The notes under the pieces were generated by a model, which was not told the origin of the DNA, did no database searches, and saw only the letters and a list, made by a program, of their open reading frames with translations. A program made the translations under genes and the position numbers. Source: Enterobacter sp. Ag1 (GTDB taxonomy: Bacteria; Pseudomonadota; Gammaproteobacteria; Enterobacterales; Enterobacteriaceae). From it: 64,000 bases of DNA. The stretch covers positions 62,001-126,000 of the forward strand of contig AKXM01000040.1 in NCBI GenBank assembly GCA_000277545.1, read 5' to 3'. This document shows, one piece after another, positions 8,201-17,910 of this stretch (position 1 is its first letter; each line of letters begins with the position of its first letter).

Positions 8201-9619
8201 ATGAAATGGACTGCTTCGCTAATTTTGGGACTTACGCTCACCTCACCAGCTCTCGCCATAAACTTGCCCGAACCAGCGCCTGTTAAAAGCATCGAAGTAG
8301 TGCCCGGTACGACCGTACGCTTAGGGCCTGGGATCAATGCGGCTTATCGCGTGACGACTATGGCAGGGCTGAGCAGCGAAGTCTGGATATACACCGACTG
8401 CCGGACCGATGATAAAACGCTGCTGTTTATTAATGCGCAGGCGAATAAAAGTTTGCGCGTCTACGCGGTCAGCTCCATCAACCGCTATACGCCGGGGACG
8501 GCATTCGAGCCGGATGCGGACAGTCCGTTTATGACCACGCCAGGGCTGGATCTCTGTAAGCAGAATGTGCCGGAAGCGAAGTGGGCCGATGTCCCTTCCG
8601 CGAGTCAGAACGGTGAAAAGCGGTTTGTTGATGTCTCTAACAGCCAGCGTGAAGGGGCAATACTGAAAGCCCGGCTGGCGACAGACTTCGACAAAATCTA
8701 TCACGAAGAAAAATACGGTGCGCCTTACTCGGTAAAAATCGAGGATGTGGTCTTCAACTGCGTAAAAGCGGAGGGCATCGCAACCCGTACTTTCTCGCTG
8801 GATAACCAGGGAATGGCAACGGACACCTCAGCTGGGGAAAATAAAGTCCTCTCGCCGGAAACTGCAAGCGTTGCAAAAACGCTTTGTGGCGTCAGCAATC
8901 TGTCGAGCTACAAAGGCACGGGCGCGCTTGTCCGTCGTGACAAAGAGGCGGCCGATACCACGCCCGCTAAGCCGGATTTAGACAATAACACCCCGGCGGC
9001 ATTGCAGCGGTTTGCCCTTCCGGAGCAGGTGACAAATGCTATTGATAAAATCTTTACCGATCCGCAGCAAAAACCGGCTTTTCGCTCGATAAGTTTTACT
9101 CAGGTAAGCCAGGAAGGAGACGGCCTTACGCTTAGGGCAAAAGTCGATGCTCAGCCGGACGGCACGACGCTCACCGTGACGAAGATTAGCCTCGGCAATG
9201 CCGATTTCTATTCCCAGTATCAGCGCTTGTTTAACATGGTGGATGTGAAAAAGTGGGAAACCATGTCCGAAGCACCGTGGGTTAGCAAAAATCTGGAGAG
9301 CAATTTCACGCTCCCGGTGAAACCGGGCAAAACTTATTCCTCACGCAGCCAGGTTTACAACCAGGATAAGCCTGATACAGAGCAAACGCTAAGCCAGACC
9401 TGCGTGGCCGGTAAAGAATGGCAAAATGCTGCCGATATTCATCCTAATTTCCCTGGCCGCTACCTGGAGTTAATCTGTAAACAGGATCTCGGCGACGGCA
9501 AAGAAGCCAGCGGTGACTATGCCTATTTTGAAGACCTGCGCATGTTTATTCGCTTTGGTTATCAGGAGAGGGGTGAGGCGAAGCGGTTTATCTATAGCGA
9601 TGTGAACGTGGTGCGGTAG
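8201..9619 (+). CDS. Exported protein of unknown function, 472 residues
   Basis: I do not recognise the family. A signal peptide is clear (MKWTASLILGLTLTSPALA), and the mature protein has no further membrane segment or lipobox, so it is probably periplasmic. There are six cysteines in the mature part (an even number, suiting disulfides). A Pro/Asp-rich linker near residues 250-270 (DTTPAKPDLDNNTP) seems to separate two halves. Codon use and GC content resemble the surrounding core genes, unlike the AT-rich gene at 9906. It is monocistronic, with a weak Shine-Dalgarno sequence. No motif permits a function call. Confidence 0.7.
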   Translation: MKWTASLILGLTLTSPALAINLPEPAPVKSIEVVPGTTVRLGPGINAAYRVTTMAGLSSEVWIYTDCRTDDKTLLFINAQANKSLRVYAVSSINRYTPGTAFEPDADSPFMTTPGLDLCKQNVPEAKWADVPSASQNGEKRFVDVSNSQREGAILKARLATDFDKIYHEEKYGAPYSVKIEDVVFNCVKAEGIATRTFSLDNQGMATDTSAGENKVLSPETASVAKTLCGVSNLSSYKGTGALVRRDKEAADTTPAKPDLDNNTPAALQRFALPEQVTNAIDKIFTDPQQKPAFRSISFTQVSQEGDGLTLRAKVDAQPDGTTLTVTKISLGNADFYSQYQRLFNMVDVKKWETMSEAPWVSKNLESNFTLPVKPGKTYSSRSQVYNQDKPDTEQTLSQTCVAGKEWQNAADIHPNFPGRYLELICKQDLGDGKEASGDYAYFEDLRMFIRFGYQERGEAKRFIYSDVNVVR

Positions 9620-9905
9620 TTTAGCGTCATTTCCAGCATTTCATATCTGACAGCAGCATTCTCTTCTCACGGATGCTGCAACTCAGCCTGGTCTGCTGAT
9701 GTGACTCTGGCCGCAGATTAAGTGGTTTATTCATATTCATGATTAGACGTAAAAAGAATAAGGTCACTGTATAGGCACAATCGTTTATACAGCAATGATA
9801 GGTTTATAACTTTTTTAAATTACTACTTCGCGCACAGTAGCTTTTCGGAAATTAAATAATAACCCTGTCACCCAGGGGGCAATACTACTAAAAAAGGAAT
9901 TACCA
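9620..9905. other. AT-rich intergenic stretch
   Basis: 286 nt without a gene. It becomes strongly AT-rich toward the right end, just before the AT-rich gene at 9906. A short hairpin CCCTGTCACCCAGGG lies near 9862-9876, about 30 nt before the start codon. I see no RNA gene or mobile element. Confidence 0.5.
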
Positions 9906-10616
9906 ATGAAGGCAAGAATGTTATTTATCTTATCAGTTTTGGCAGTGTCATTTAATGTCGATGCATTGACTCAATTCAAACCGGCTGTTTTAAATGCTGC
10001 TCTTTTGTTTGATCATAATCCAACTACCGGTCACGTAAAGCATAGTGTTCAGTCGATTAGAGATGAGCAAGGAAAACTTCTGGTGATGACGGAGGTTAAG
10101 TACGATCGCAGCGGGTGTTTCACTAATATCAATATGGTTGATATGGTCAATGGTCGAATTTTCCATGTAGTCAATAAAGATGGAGTACTAAGCTCTTTTG
10201 AAGGTCAGAGTATTACTGGAAAGGTTAATAAGAGCTGCGAAATAACTGAGCTTGAGAATGATCAGGGAAAATATACTCTCACTTATAATGTGCACGGTTT
10301 GCTTGAAAAAATGGTGGACAAAAATACGGGCAAAGTTGCAACGCTATATGAGTATCGCAATAGCCAATTCCCTGAGCGTATAAGAGATTACAATGAACCA
10401 AGAGACGATCGCTTTTTTTATCCATCAGGAAGCGCGCAATTCATGGACTCGGAGCTAGTATCAAAAAGTCAGTACTTCACCGTCAGGGTGAAGCAAAGCT
10501 GTACTTATACCGATGATGGTAATGCAGACAAATGCTCGATGATATCCTCTGTTAAGGATGATTATCACGGTGCAACACAGTTGTGGATGACTAGTCACGA
10601 AACAGAATACTTCTGA
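9906..10616 (+). CDS. AT-rich exported protein, unknown
   Basis: I do not recognise this 236-residue protein. It has a signal peptide (MKARMLFILSVLAVSFNVDA) and four cysteines in the mature part. Repeated strand-like phrases such as YTLTYNVHGLLEKMVDKNTGKVATLYEYRN faintly recall beta-rich RHS/YD-like segments, but that is weak. The base composition is clearly more AT-rich than its neighbours, with many ATA, AGA and TTA codons, suggesting horizontal acquisition. The start has a good Shine-Dalgarno sequence (AAAAAGGAATTACCA-ATG). It converges with yaiL, with a hairpin between them. Confidence 0.65.
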   Translation: MKARMLFILSVLAVSFNVDALTQFKPAVLNAALLFDHNPTTGHVKHSVQSIRDEQGKLLVMTEVKYDRSGCFTNINMVDMVNGRIFHVVNKDGVLSSFEGQSITGKVNKSCEITELENDQGKYTLTYNVHGLLEKMVDKNTGKVATLYEYRNSQFPERIRDYNEPRDDRFFYPSGSAQFMDSELVSKSQYFTVRVKQSCTYTDDGNADKCSMISSVKDDYHGATQLWMTSHETEYF

Positions 10617-10649
10617 TTCTAATAAAAATGGGTGAACCGATGCCAGAAC

Positions 10650-10680
10650 TCAGGCGACTCAGTAATATCTGGTCGCCTGA
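10650..10680. terminator. Bidirectional hairpin between convergent genes
   Basis: Perfect 9-bp arms TCAGGCGAC/GTCGCCTGA with a 13-nt loop, located between the stop of the AT-rich gene and the stop of yaiL. It probably terminates both. Confidence 0.6.
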
Positions 10681-10693
10681 ACTCAACACATCC

Positions 10694-11233
10694 TTACCAC
10701 ATCAAATCATCAGGCACCACGAAGTCCGCATACGGATCGTCTTCGTCTTTGTCTTCCGGAGCCAGGTCGCTGCTCAGCACGATAAAGCTGGTGTCGCGCT
10801 GTTTAATTTTATCGGCAACGCCTGCGGGAATAATGGCGTATTCGCCTTCAGGATTTTTATCTGAAATCAGGCGGGCGATGGCCAGGCGGCCTTTAATCAA
10901 CTGAGTCTGGGTTACTTTATCGACGTAGACTTTTTTAATTAAGTTATTGTCCGTGAAGTTATAGCCGATATCACCCTTCGAAATAACAATGCGGTTCATT
11001 TCGATCAGCTGCTTGATCTGCGCTTTATATTCTTTGGCTAAAGTGGCCTGCTTTTGCTGTTCGCTGAGTTCTTTATCGCGCTCAACCTGAGCCTGTTTGT
11101 TGGCTTCCACGGCTTCCCGAGCTTCACGAGCCTGCACGCGTGATTTCTTCGCGGTGCGCTGCACTTTAGCCACTTTTTTGCTGCTGACCAGGCCTGCTTT
11201 GAGCATCTGCTCTTGTAACGTAAGTTTTGTCAT
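10694..11233 (-). CDS. yaiL: YaiL, DUF2058 nucleoprotein
   Basis: The 179-residue length equals E. coli YaiL, with strong similarity along the chain: the basic N-terminus MTKLTLQEQMLKAGLVSSKKVAKVQRTAKKSR, a long Lys/Gln-rich coiled region (about residues 30-70), NRIVISKGDIGYNFTDNNLIKKVYVD in the globular half and the invariant end DEDDPYADFVVPDDLMW. The family is described as nucleoid- or polynucleotide-associated, with no defined biochemical role. In E. coli it lies elsewhere on the chromosome, so its place beside argW is a local rearrangement. Confidence 0.92.
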   Translation of the reverse strand: MTKLTLQEQMLKAGLVSSKKVAKVQRTAKKSRVQAREAREAVEANKQAQVERDKELSEQQKQATLAKEYKAQIKQLIEMNRIVISKGDIGYNFTDNNLIKKVYVDKVTQTQLIKGRLAIARLISDKNPEGEYAIIPAGVADKIKQRDTSFIVLSSDLAPEDKDEDDPYADFVVPDDLMW

Positions 11234-11389
11234 GTTCTTTTCGACGGCTGAGGGATCGTTGCAGGGATTATATCCTTAATGCTTCCGGTGATTCCATGCT
11301 GTGGATATGCAAAGCTCACCGCATTGATAGCAGAAGGTATTTTTAATGACGAGTCTGAAAGAAAGGCAGAGCAGAAAGGTGAAATCTAA

Positions 11390-11464
11390 TGGCGTTCCCT
11401 GCAGGAATCGAACCTGCAACTAGCCCTTAGGAGGGGCTCGTTATATCCATTTAACTAAGGGAAC
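11390..11464 (-). tRNA. argW: tRNA-Arg (CCU anticodon)
   Basis: On the minus strand a 7-bp acceptor stem GTTCCCT/AGGGAAC is followed by the G discriminator and an encoded CCA. The T arm GCAGGTTCGATTCCTGC is perfect, and the anticodon loop CTCCTAA gives CCU (11429-11431), which reads AGG. It is adjacent to yfdC, as argW is in E. coli. The 3' half of argW is a well-known prophage attachment site, but no integrase or duplicated 3' end is visible here. Confidence 0.96.
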
Positions 11465-11539
11465 GCGGCGGGCGTAGTATACCCGCTTTTCGAGGCAGGT
11501 TAAGGGGTTGGCGGTCCGTTTGCCTGGAAGATGAACAAT

Positions 11540-12481
11540 TTACCCGTCACATTTTCCGCTCTTCGCTGAGTTTCGGCTCATTTCCTCCTGCTTCCGCTTC
11601 GCCTCGGCCTTCTTCTTATTGCTCATATCGTTGCGGATCTGCGCGTGGCTGATCAGCGCGAAAATGAACGTTCCGCCGCAGATATTCCCGGCTAAGGTGG
11701 GCAGGGCAAACGGCCAGAAGAACTCGCTCCAGTGCAGCGTACCGTTGAACACCAGATAAAGAATTTCGACCGAGCCGACCACGATATGGGTTAAATCACC
11801 CAGCGCAACCAGCCAGGTCATCAGCACGATAACAAAGATTTTTGCCGAGCCCGCGGCAGGGAACATCCACACCATGGTGGCGATAATCCAGCCGGAGATA
11901 ATGGCATTGGCGAACATCTCACCGGGCGGGTTTGCCATCACCTTCATGCCGATATCGTCGAAGGCTTTGCGAGTGGCTTCGTCGAATATCGGCATAAATT
12001 CAAAGGCCAGCGCCGCCATCGCGGTGCCGACGATATTCCCGAACAGCACAATGCCCCACAGCCGCATCAGCAGCCCCAAATTGCTGGTGGTCGGGTGCTG
12101 CATCACCGGCAGCACGGCGGTGACGGTGTTTTCAGTAAACAGCTGCTGGCGCGCCATAATGACGATGATAAAGCCGAAGGTGTAGCCAAGATTTTCCAGC
12201 AGAAAATTGCCGGGCACGCCGACCAGGTTGACGTGAAAAATGCCTTTCGCCAGCAGCGAAGCCCCCATCGATAAACCCGCCGCCACGGCTGACCAGAACA
12301 ACGCCATGCCGTCGCGCTCCAGCTCTTTTTGCCCGTCCTGGCGAATGTGCTCGTGAATCGCCATCGCGCCGGAGGGCAGGCGATCCTCGTCCACTTCTAT
12401 TCTCTTGCCGCTCGATTTCTCATCGCTGTCCACTGCCAGCTCATCGGTCTTAGCTATTTCATCGGGCTCGATCTTGTCCAT
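11540..12481 (-). CDS. yfdC: YfdC, formate/nitrite transporter family membrane protein
   Basis: Inner-membrane protein of 313 residues, very similar to E. coli YfdC (310). A charged cytoplasmic N-terminus (about residues 1-55) precedes the six-helix FNT channel fold, seen in [34 protein letters not shown] and [20 protein letters not shown]. The C-terminal tail is Lys-rich ([17 protein letters not shown]). The substrate is unknown. An in-frame GTG at 12511 would add 10 residues, but the ATG at 12481 matches the family and has AGGA nine bases upstream. It is divergent from ccmA. Confidence 0.92.
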   Translation of the reverse strand: MDKIEPDEIAKTDELAVDSDEKSSGKRIEVDEDRLPSGAMAIHEHIRQDGQKELERDGMALFWSAVAAGLSMGASLLAKGIFHVNLVGVPGNFLLENLGYTFGFIIVIMARQQLFTENTVTAVLPVMQHPTTSNLGLLMRLWGIVLFGNIVGTAMAALAFEFMPIFDEATRKAFDDIGMKVMANPPGEMFANAIISGWIIATMVWMFPAAGSAKIFVIVLMTWLVALGDLTHIVVGSVEILYLVFNGTLHWSEFFWPFALPTLAGNICGGTFIFALISHAQIRNDMSNKKKAEAKRKQEEMSRNSAKSGKCDG

Positions 12482-12684
12482 CAGGGCGGTTCCTGGTCGG
12501 AAAATGTTCACTTAAGCGTAGCGGTTTTTATCCCACGTTTTTGACGAATGGGAATAATCGCCCCAGATTTGATCTGAATAAGCCAATTAACCCTAATGGA
12601 GTAGCCGAAGGCGTCGGGGGTAACCTGAAGAAAACAGGGCGATATGATATGCTTAGCGTCACCCGAGACAAGGAGCGCCTCCTG

Positions 12685-13293
12685 ATGCTAGAAGCCCGAC
12701 AACTGACCTGCCAGCGTGACGATCGCACGCTGTTCAACGCGCTGTCGTTTAGCGTTGAGCCGGGAGAAATGGTGCAGGTGGCGGGCAAAAACGGCGCGGG
12801 GAAAACCACGCTGTTACGTATTCTGGCCGGACTGGCGCAGGCCGATGAGGGCGAAGTCTTCTGGCAAAATCAGCCACTTCGCCGCCAGCGCGATAATTTC
12901 CACGGTGACCTGTTGTGGATTGGCCATCAGCCGGGGATCAAATCCGTTCTCACCCCTTTTGAAAATCTCACCTTTTTTCATGCCGATGTTGCTGAAGAAC
13001 AGCTGTGGGATGCGCTCGAGCAAACCGGGCTGCTCGGCTTCGAAGATTTATCCGTCAACCAGCTTTCCGCCGGGCAGCAGCGCCGCGCCGCGCTAGCTCG
13101 TCTGTGGCTTTCCACGGCAAAGCTTTGGCTTCTGGATGAACCGTTTACCGCCCTGGACGCCGCCGGCATTGAGCGCTTGACCCTGCGCCTGCAGCAGCAC
13201 GCCGAAGCTGGCGGGATAGTTATTCTCACCAGCCATCAGCCGCTAAGTTGCGCTATACGGCAGATTCATTTGCAGGAAGCTGTTTATGATTAG
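12685..13293 (+). CDS. ccmA: CcmA, heme exporter ATP-binding subunit
   Basis: ATPase of the CcmABCD complex that drives release of heme-loaded CcmE during cytochrome c maturation. 202 residues. Walker A is [11 protein letters not shown] (about residues 34-44), the ABC signature [16 protein letters not shown] and Walker [13 protein letters not shown]. Longer in-frame starts exist upstream, but the ATG at 12685 gives the family N-terminus [17 protein letters not shown] and is preceded by AAGGAG nine bases away. It is the first gene of an eight-gene operon and overlaps ccmB by 8 nt. Confidence 0.95.
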   Translation: MLEARQLTCQRDDRTLFNALSFSVEPGEMVQVAGKNGAGKTTLLRILAGLAQADEGEVFWQNQPLRRQRDNFHGDLLWIGHQPGIKSVLTPFENLTFFHADVAEEQLWDALEQTGLLGFEDLSVNQLSAGQQRRAALARLWLSTAKLWLLDEPFTALDAAGIERLTLRLQQHAEAGGIVILTSHQPLSCAIRQIHLQEAVYD

Positions 13294-13945
13294 GCGCATT
13301 TTCTGGCGCGAACTGCAGGTCGTGTTTCGTCGCGGGGCTGAAATCGCCAACCCGCTGTGGTTCTTCCTGATTGTGATAACCCTGTTTCCGCTCGGCATTG
13401 GCCCGGAGCCGCAGCTCCTGGTGCGCATTGCGCCGGGGGTTATCTGGGTGGCGGCTTTGCTGGCCTCTTTAATGGCGATGGACAGGCTGTTCCGGGATGA
13501 CTTTCAGGACGGCTCGCTGGAACAGCTGATGCTGCTGCCGGTGCCTTTGCCGCTGGTGGTGCTGGCGAAAGTGACCGCTCACTGGGTTGTGACCGGGCTG
13601 CCGTTGTTATTGCTTTCACCGCTGGCGGCCCTGCTGCTCGGGCTGGATTTTTATGGCTGGCAGGTGATGGCCACCACGTTGTTGCTGGGAACGCCGACGC
13701 TGAGCTTTCTCGGCGCGCCCGGCGTGGGGTTAACGGTTGGTCTGAAGCGGGGCGGGGTGCTGCTCAGCCTGCTGGTGTTGCCGCTGACTATCCCGCTTTT
13801 AATTTTTGCCACCGCCGCGATGGATGCCGCCTCGATGCATCTGCCGGTGGAGGGCTATATGGCAATTCTTGGCGCGCTGCTGGCCGGCAGCGCCACGCTA
13901 AGCCCGTTCGCTACGGCGGCGGCGCTGCGGGTAAGCGTTGCATAA
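13286..13945 (+). CDS. ccmB: CcmB, heme exporter membrane subunit
   Basis: Polytopic inner-membrane protein of 219 residues (E. coli 220) with about six hydrophobic helices. It pairs with CcmA as the permease-like part of the CcmABCD release complex. The N-terminal signature [27 protein letters not shown] and the conserved [20 protein letters not shown] loop are present. It starts inside the end of ccmA, which implies translational coupling. Confidence 0.95.
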   Translation: MIRRIFWRELQVVFRRGAEIANPLWFFLIVITLFPLGIGPEPQLLVRIAPGVIWVAALLASLMAMDRLFRDDFQDGSLEQLMLLPVPLPLVVLAKVTAHWVVTGLPLLLLSPLAALLLGLDFYGWQVMATTLLLGTPTLSFLGAPGVGLTVGLKRGGVLLSLLVLPLTIPLLIFATAAMDAASMHLPVEGYMAILGALLAGSATLSPFATAAALRVSVA

Positions 13946-13974
13946 CTTTATTTTTTGTTTTGTGAGCAAAACCT

Positions 13975-14715
13975 ATGTGGAAAACATTACATCAGTTGGC
14001 TAAACCCGAGCGGCTTTACCACTTTTGTGGCCGCCTGCTGCCCTGGCTGGCTATCCTCAGCGCGGTGCTGCTGGTGGTCGGTTGCGTCTGGGGCTTTGGT
14101 ATTGCCCCGGCGGACTACCAACAGGGGCAAAGCTACCGGATCATGTACCTTCACGTCCCGGCGGCGATGTGGTCGATGGGCATTTACGCCAGCATGGCGA
14201 TTGCCGCCTTTATTGGCCTGGTGTGGCAGATAAAAACCGCCGATCTGGCGGTGATGGCGATGGCCCCCATCGGGGCGGCATTTACTTTTATCGCCCTGGT
14301 CACCGGCTCCGCCTGGGGGAAGCCAATGTGGGGCACATGGTGGATTTGGGACGCGAGGCTGACCTCCGAACTGGTGCTGCTGTTCCTCTACGTGGGGGCC
14401 ATCGCGCTGTACAGCGCGTTTGACGATCGTCGTCTTGCAGGCCGTGCCGCCGGGATTCTGGTGCTGGTCGGCGTGGTGAACCTGCCGATTATTCACTTCT
14501 CGGTGGAGTGGTGGAACACGCTGCATCAGGGCTCGACCAATATGCAGCAGTCCATCGACCCTTCCATGCGTACGCCGCTGCGCTGGACTATCTTCGGCTT
14601 CCTCGCGCTGTTTATCACGCTCACCCTGATGCGCCTTCGTAACCTGCTGCTGTTACAGGAAAGCCGCCGTCCGTGGGTGTTAGCGCTTGCTAACGGCAAA
14701 GGAGCAAAATCATGA
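13975..14715 (+). CDS. ccmC: CcmC, heme lyase for CcmE
   Basis: Inner-membrane protein of 246 residues that loads heme onto CcmE. The tryptophan-rich WWD motif is visible as WGKPMWGTWWIWDARLTSEL (about residues 114-133). The flanking histidines expected to hold heme are in YLHVPAAMW (about residue 60) and HFSVEWWNTLHQ (about residues 174-185). Six membrane helices. It lies 29 nt after ccmB and overlaps ccmD by 4 nt. Confidence 0.96.
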   Translation: MWKTLHQLAKPERLYHFCGRLLPWLAILSAVLLVVGCVWGFGIAPADYQQGQSYRIMYLHVPAAMWSMGIYASMAIAAFIGLVWQIKTADLAVMAMAPIGAAFTFIALVTGSAWGKPMWGTWWIWDARLTSELVLLFLYVGAIALYSAFDDRRLAGRAAGILVLVGVVNLPIIHFSVEWWNTLHQGSTNMQQSIDPSMRTPLRWTIFGFLALFITLTLMRLRNLLLLQESRRPWVLALANGKGAKS

Positions 14716-14924
14716 CGTGGGCGTTCACACACTGGGGCGAGTTTTTCGCCATGGGCGGCTACGCCTTTTACGTCTGGCTGGCGGTGGCTTTTACGCTTCT
14801 GCCGCTGCTTGGGCTGATTTTTCATACCCGCTACCAGCACCGCGCCATTCTGCGGGCGGTGGCGCGCCAGCAGGCCAGAGAGCAGCGTATTCGTGTCGCT
14901 CGTCAGCGCCAGGAGGAAGTTTAA
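14712..14924 (+). CDS. ccmD: CcmD, small CcmABC-associated membrane protein
   Basis: 70-residue protein with one N-terminal transmembrane helix (AFYVWLAVAFTLLPLLGLIF) and a basic cytoplasmic tail ending HRAILRAVARQQAREQRIR. It assists release of holo-CcmE from the CcmABC complex. It starts at an ATGA overlap with ccmC and ends directly before the GTG of ccmE. Confidence 0.93.
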   Translation: MTWAFTHWGEFFAMGGYAFYVWLAVAFTLLPLLGLIFHTRYQHRAILRAVARQQAREQRIRVARQRQEEV

Positions 14925-15404
14925 GTGAATCCGCGTCGTAAAAACCGGCTTTATCTGGCCGTGGCGGTGCTGGCCGGTCTTGGGCTGACAATAACGCTCG
15001 TGCTGTACGCCCTACGCAGCAATATCGACCTGTTTTATACCCCCGGCGAAATTATCTACGGCAAAGGCGAAAGTCATTTAATGCCGGAAACCGGGCAGCG
15101 CCTGAGGATCGGCGGCATGGTGATGCCGGGCAGCGTGAAGCGCGACAGCCAAAGCCTGAAGGTCAGCTTCAAGCTGTATGACGCGCGCGGTGTGGTGGAC
15201 GTGACCTACGAGGGCATTCTGCCGGATCTGTTCCGCGAGGGGCAGGGCGTGGTTGCCCAGGGCGTGATGGAAGGTGCCACGCTTATTCACGCCAAAGAAG
15301 TGCTGGCGAAACACGATGAAAACTACACGCCGCCGGAGGTGAAAGCGGCGATGGAGCAAAATCACCAGCAGGCTCCGGAAGTGTATAAGGATAACGCCTC
15401 ATGA
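14925..15404 (+). CDS. ccmE: CcmE, periplasmic heme chaperone
   Basis: Membrane-anchored periplasmic heme carrier of 159 residues, the same length as in E. coli. A GTG start preceded by AGGAGG gives the family N-terminus [16 protein letters not shown]. The heme-binding His lies in the invariant stretch [13 protein letters not shown] (about residues 127-139). The OB-fold beta-barrel region includes [12 protein letters not shown] and [11 protein letters not shown]. Confidence 0.96.
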   Translation: MNPRRKNRLYLAVAVLAGLGLTITLVLYALRSNIDLFYTPGEIIYGKGESHLMPETGQRLRIGGMVMPGSVKRDSQSLKVSFKLYDARGVVDVTYEGILPDLFREGQGVVAQGVMEGATLIHAKEVLAKHDENYTPPEVKAAMEQNHQQAPEVYKDNAS

Positions 15405-17356
15405 TGCCGGAAATCGGTGGGTTCCTGCTAAGCCTGGCGCTTGGTTGGTCTTTGCTATTAAGCGTTTATCCACTCTGGGGCGTGGCGCGCGGTGACAAGC
15501 GGCTGATGGCCTCCGCGCGGCCGTTTAGCTGGGCGCTGTTTATCACCCTTTGCGCATCATTCCTGATACTGGTTAACGCCTTCGTGGTGAACGACTTCAG
15601 CGTACTTTACGTCGCCAACAACTCGAATACCGAGCTGCCGGTCTGGTATCGCGTGGCGGCCACCTGGGGGGCGCACGAAGGGTCATTGATGCTGTGGGTG
15701 CTGATGATGAGCGGCTGGACGTTTGCCGTTGCTCTCACCGGGCGCAGCATGCCAAAAGAAGATCACGCCCGCGTGTTGGCTGTCATGGGGATGATTAACT
15801 TCGGCTTCCTGCTGTTTATTATTTTCACCTCCAATCCGTTTATCCGCACGCTGCCGGACTACCCGCTGGAAGGGCGAGATTTAAACCCGCTGCTACAGGA
15901 CATCGGCCTGATTCTGCACCCGCCGCTGCTGTATATGGGGTATGTAGGTTTTTCTGTGGCGTTTGCTTTCTCGATTGCGGCGCTGCTGGGCGGCAGGCTG
16001 GACAGCGCCTGGGCGCGCTGGACTCGCCCGTGGACGCTGGCGGCCTGGGCTTTCCTGACCGTGGGGATTGTGCTGGGTTCGGCGTGGGCTTATTACGAAC
16101 TGGGCTGGGGCGGCTGGTGGTTCTGGGACCCGGTAGAAAACGCCTCGTTTATGCCGTGGCTGGCGGGCACGGCGCTTATCCACTCGCTTTCCGTTACCGA
16201 AAAACGCGGCAGCTTTAAAGCCTGGACGGTGCTGCTGGCGATAAGCGCCTTCTCGCTTTGCCTGCTGGGGACGTTCCTGGTTCGCTCCGGCGTGCTGGTG
16301 TCGGTGCATTCCTTTGCGTCCGATCCGGCGCGCGGCATGTTTATTCTGGCTTTCCTGGTGGTCGTTATCGGCGGTTCGCTGCTGCTGTATGCGGTCAAAG
16401 GCAGCAAAGTCCGCTCCCGCGTGAGCAACGATCTCTGGTCGCGCGAGTCTTTCCTGCTCGGCAACAACGTCCTGCTAATTGCCGCCATGCTGGTGGTTCT
16501 GCTGGGCACGCTGCTGCCGCTGGTGCATAAACAGCTTGGCCTCGGCAGCATTTCCATCGGGGAGCCGTTCTTCAATACGATGTTTACTGCGTTGATGGCC
16601 CCGTTTGCGCTGATGCTCGGCATTGGGCCGCTGGTTCGCTGGCGGCGCGACGAGCCGGGCAAGCTGCGCAAACATCTGCTGGCGGCGGTGGTTATCACGC
16701 TGATTCTGTCGCTGCTTTTACCGTGGCTGATGCAGGATAGCGTAGAGGCAATGACGGTGGTCGGCCTGCTGATGGCCGTCTGGGTCTTTGTGCTGGCGCT
16801 GATGGAGGTTTATCAACGCGCCACGCATCGCCACGGCTTCTGGGATGGGTTACGCAAAATTCCTGCCAGCCACTGGGGGATGGTTTCCGCGCATTTGGGC
16901 CTGGCGGTGACGGTGGTTGGCATCGCCTTTAGCCAGAGCTACAGCGTCGAGCGCGATGTGCGCATGAAGTCCGGCGACAGCATTGATATTCATCAGTACC
17001 ACTTTGTGTTCCGGGAAGTGCGGGACATCACCGGCCCTAACTACCGCGGTGGTGTGGGCGTGATTGACGTCACCCGCCACGGCAAGCCGGAAGCCACGCT
17101 GCACGCCGAAAAGCGTTTCTATAACAGCAATCGGGCGATGATGACCGAGGCGGCCATCGACGGCGGTTTCACCCGTGACCTTTATGCCGCGCTGGGCGAA
17201 GAGCTGGACGATGGCAGCTGGGCGGTGCGCCTGTATTACAAACCTTTCGTGCGCTGGATTTGGGCGGGCGGGCTGCTGATGGCCCTCGGCGGGCTTTGCT
17301 GCCTGTGTGACCCGCGTTATCGCAGCCGTAAAGTTAAGCCGGAGGCCGCAGCATGA
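15401..17356 (+). CDS. ccmF: CcmF, cytochrome c heme lyase subunit
   Basis: Large polytopic protein (651 residues, about 15 helices) that with CcmH attaches heme to apocytochromes. The WWD motif is seen as [19 protein letters not shown] (about residues 235-253), and histidine motifs include [11 protein letters not shown] and [13 protein letters not shown] periplasmic C-terminal region contains [14 protein letters not shown]. It overlaps ccmE and ccmG by 4 nt each. Confidence 0.96.
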   Translation: MMPEIGGFLLSLALGWSLLLSVYPLWGVARGDKRLMASARPFSWALFITLCASFLILVNAFVVNDFSVLYVANNSNTELPVWYRVAATWGAHEGSLMLWVLMMSGWTFAVALTGRSMPKEDHARVLAVMGMINFGFLLFIIFTSNPFIRTLPDYPLEGRDLNPLLQDIGLILHPPLLYMGYVGFSVAFAFSIAALLGGRLDSAWARWTRPWTLAAWAFLTVGIVLGSAWAYYELGWGGWWFWDPVENASFMPWLAGTALIHSLSVTEKRGSFKAWTVLLAISAFSLCLLGTFLVRSGVLVSVHSFASDPARGMFILAFLVVVIGGSLLLYAVKGSKVRSRVSNDLWSRESFLLGNNVLLIAAMLVVLLGTLLPLVHKQLGLGSISIGEPFFNTMFTALMAPFALMLGIGPLVRWRRDEPGKLRKHLLAAVVITLILSLLLPWLMQDSVEAMTVVGLLMAVWVFVLALMEVYQRATHRHGFWDGLRKIPASHWGMVSAHLGLAVTVVGIAFSQSYSVERDVRMKSGDSIDIHQYHFVFREVRDITGPNYRGGVGVIDVTRHGKPEATLHAEKRFYNSNRAMMTEAAIDGGFTRDLYAALGEELDDGSWAVRLYYKPFVRWIWAGGLLMALGGLCCLCDPRYRSRKVKPEAAA

Positions 17357-17910
17357 AGCGCCGCTATCTTTTTATTCCGCTGGCGCTGTTTCTGCTGCTG
17401 GCCTCGCTGCTGCTCTGGCAACTGGCGCGCAATGCCCAGGGCGAAGCGCCCACGGATCTGGAGTCGGCATTGATTGGTAAACCGGTGCCGGTGTTCCGCC
17501 TGGAATCCCTCGATGAGCCGGGTAAAGAGTGGGGGCGGGAAGTGCTGGCGGACGGCAAGCCGCTGCTGCTGAATGTCTGGGCGACCTGGTGCCCAACCTG
17601 CCGCGCCGAGCACAAGTTTCTTAACGGGCTTGCCGCGCAGGGCGTCCGCGTCGTCGGCATGAACTATAAAGACGATCGCCATAAAGCGATTACCTGGCTG
17701 CGCGATCTCGGGAACCCGTACAGGCTAAGCCTGTTTGACGGCAACGGCATGCTGGGGCTGGATCTCGGCGTGTACGGCGCGCCGGAAACCTTCCTGATCG
17801 ACGGCAAGGGGATCATCCGCTACCGCCACGCGGGCGATCTGAACGATCGCGTCTGGCAGCAGGAGCTGAAGCCGCTTTGGGAGAAATACAGCCAGGAGAC
17901 GGGCTCATGA
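17353..17910 (+). CDS. ccmG: CcmG/DsbE, thioredoxin-like thiol-disulfide protein
   Basis: Membrane-anchored periplasmic thioredoxin-like protein of 185 residues that keeps the CXXCH cysteines of apocytochrome reduced. The N-terminal anchor is YLFIPLALFLLLASLLLWQL. The active site is WATWCPTCRAEH (Cys near 80 and 83), and the Ccm-type acidic environment and cis-Pro region appear as LGVYGAPETFLID. It overlaps both neighbouring genes by 4 nt. Confidence 0.95.
   Translation: MKRRYLFIPLALFLLLASLLLWQLARNAQGEAPTDLESALIGKPVPVFRLESLDEPGKEWGREVLADGKPLLLNVWATWCPTCRAEHKFLNGLAAQGVRVVGMNYKDDRHKAITWLRDLGNPYRLSLFDGNGMLGLDLGVYGAPETFLIDGKGIIRYRHAGDLNDRVWQQELKPLWEKYSQETGS

Noticed and set aside
11390-11464. 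Prophage or integrative island at argW
   Set aside because: No integrase, phage gene or duplicated tRNA 3' end is visible on either side within the window.
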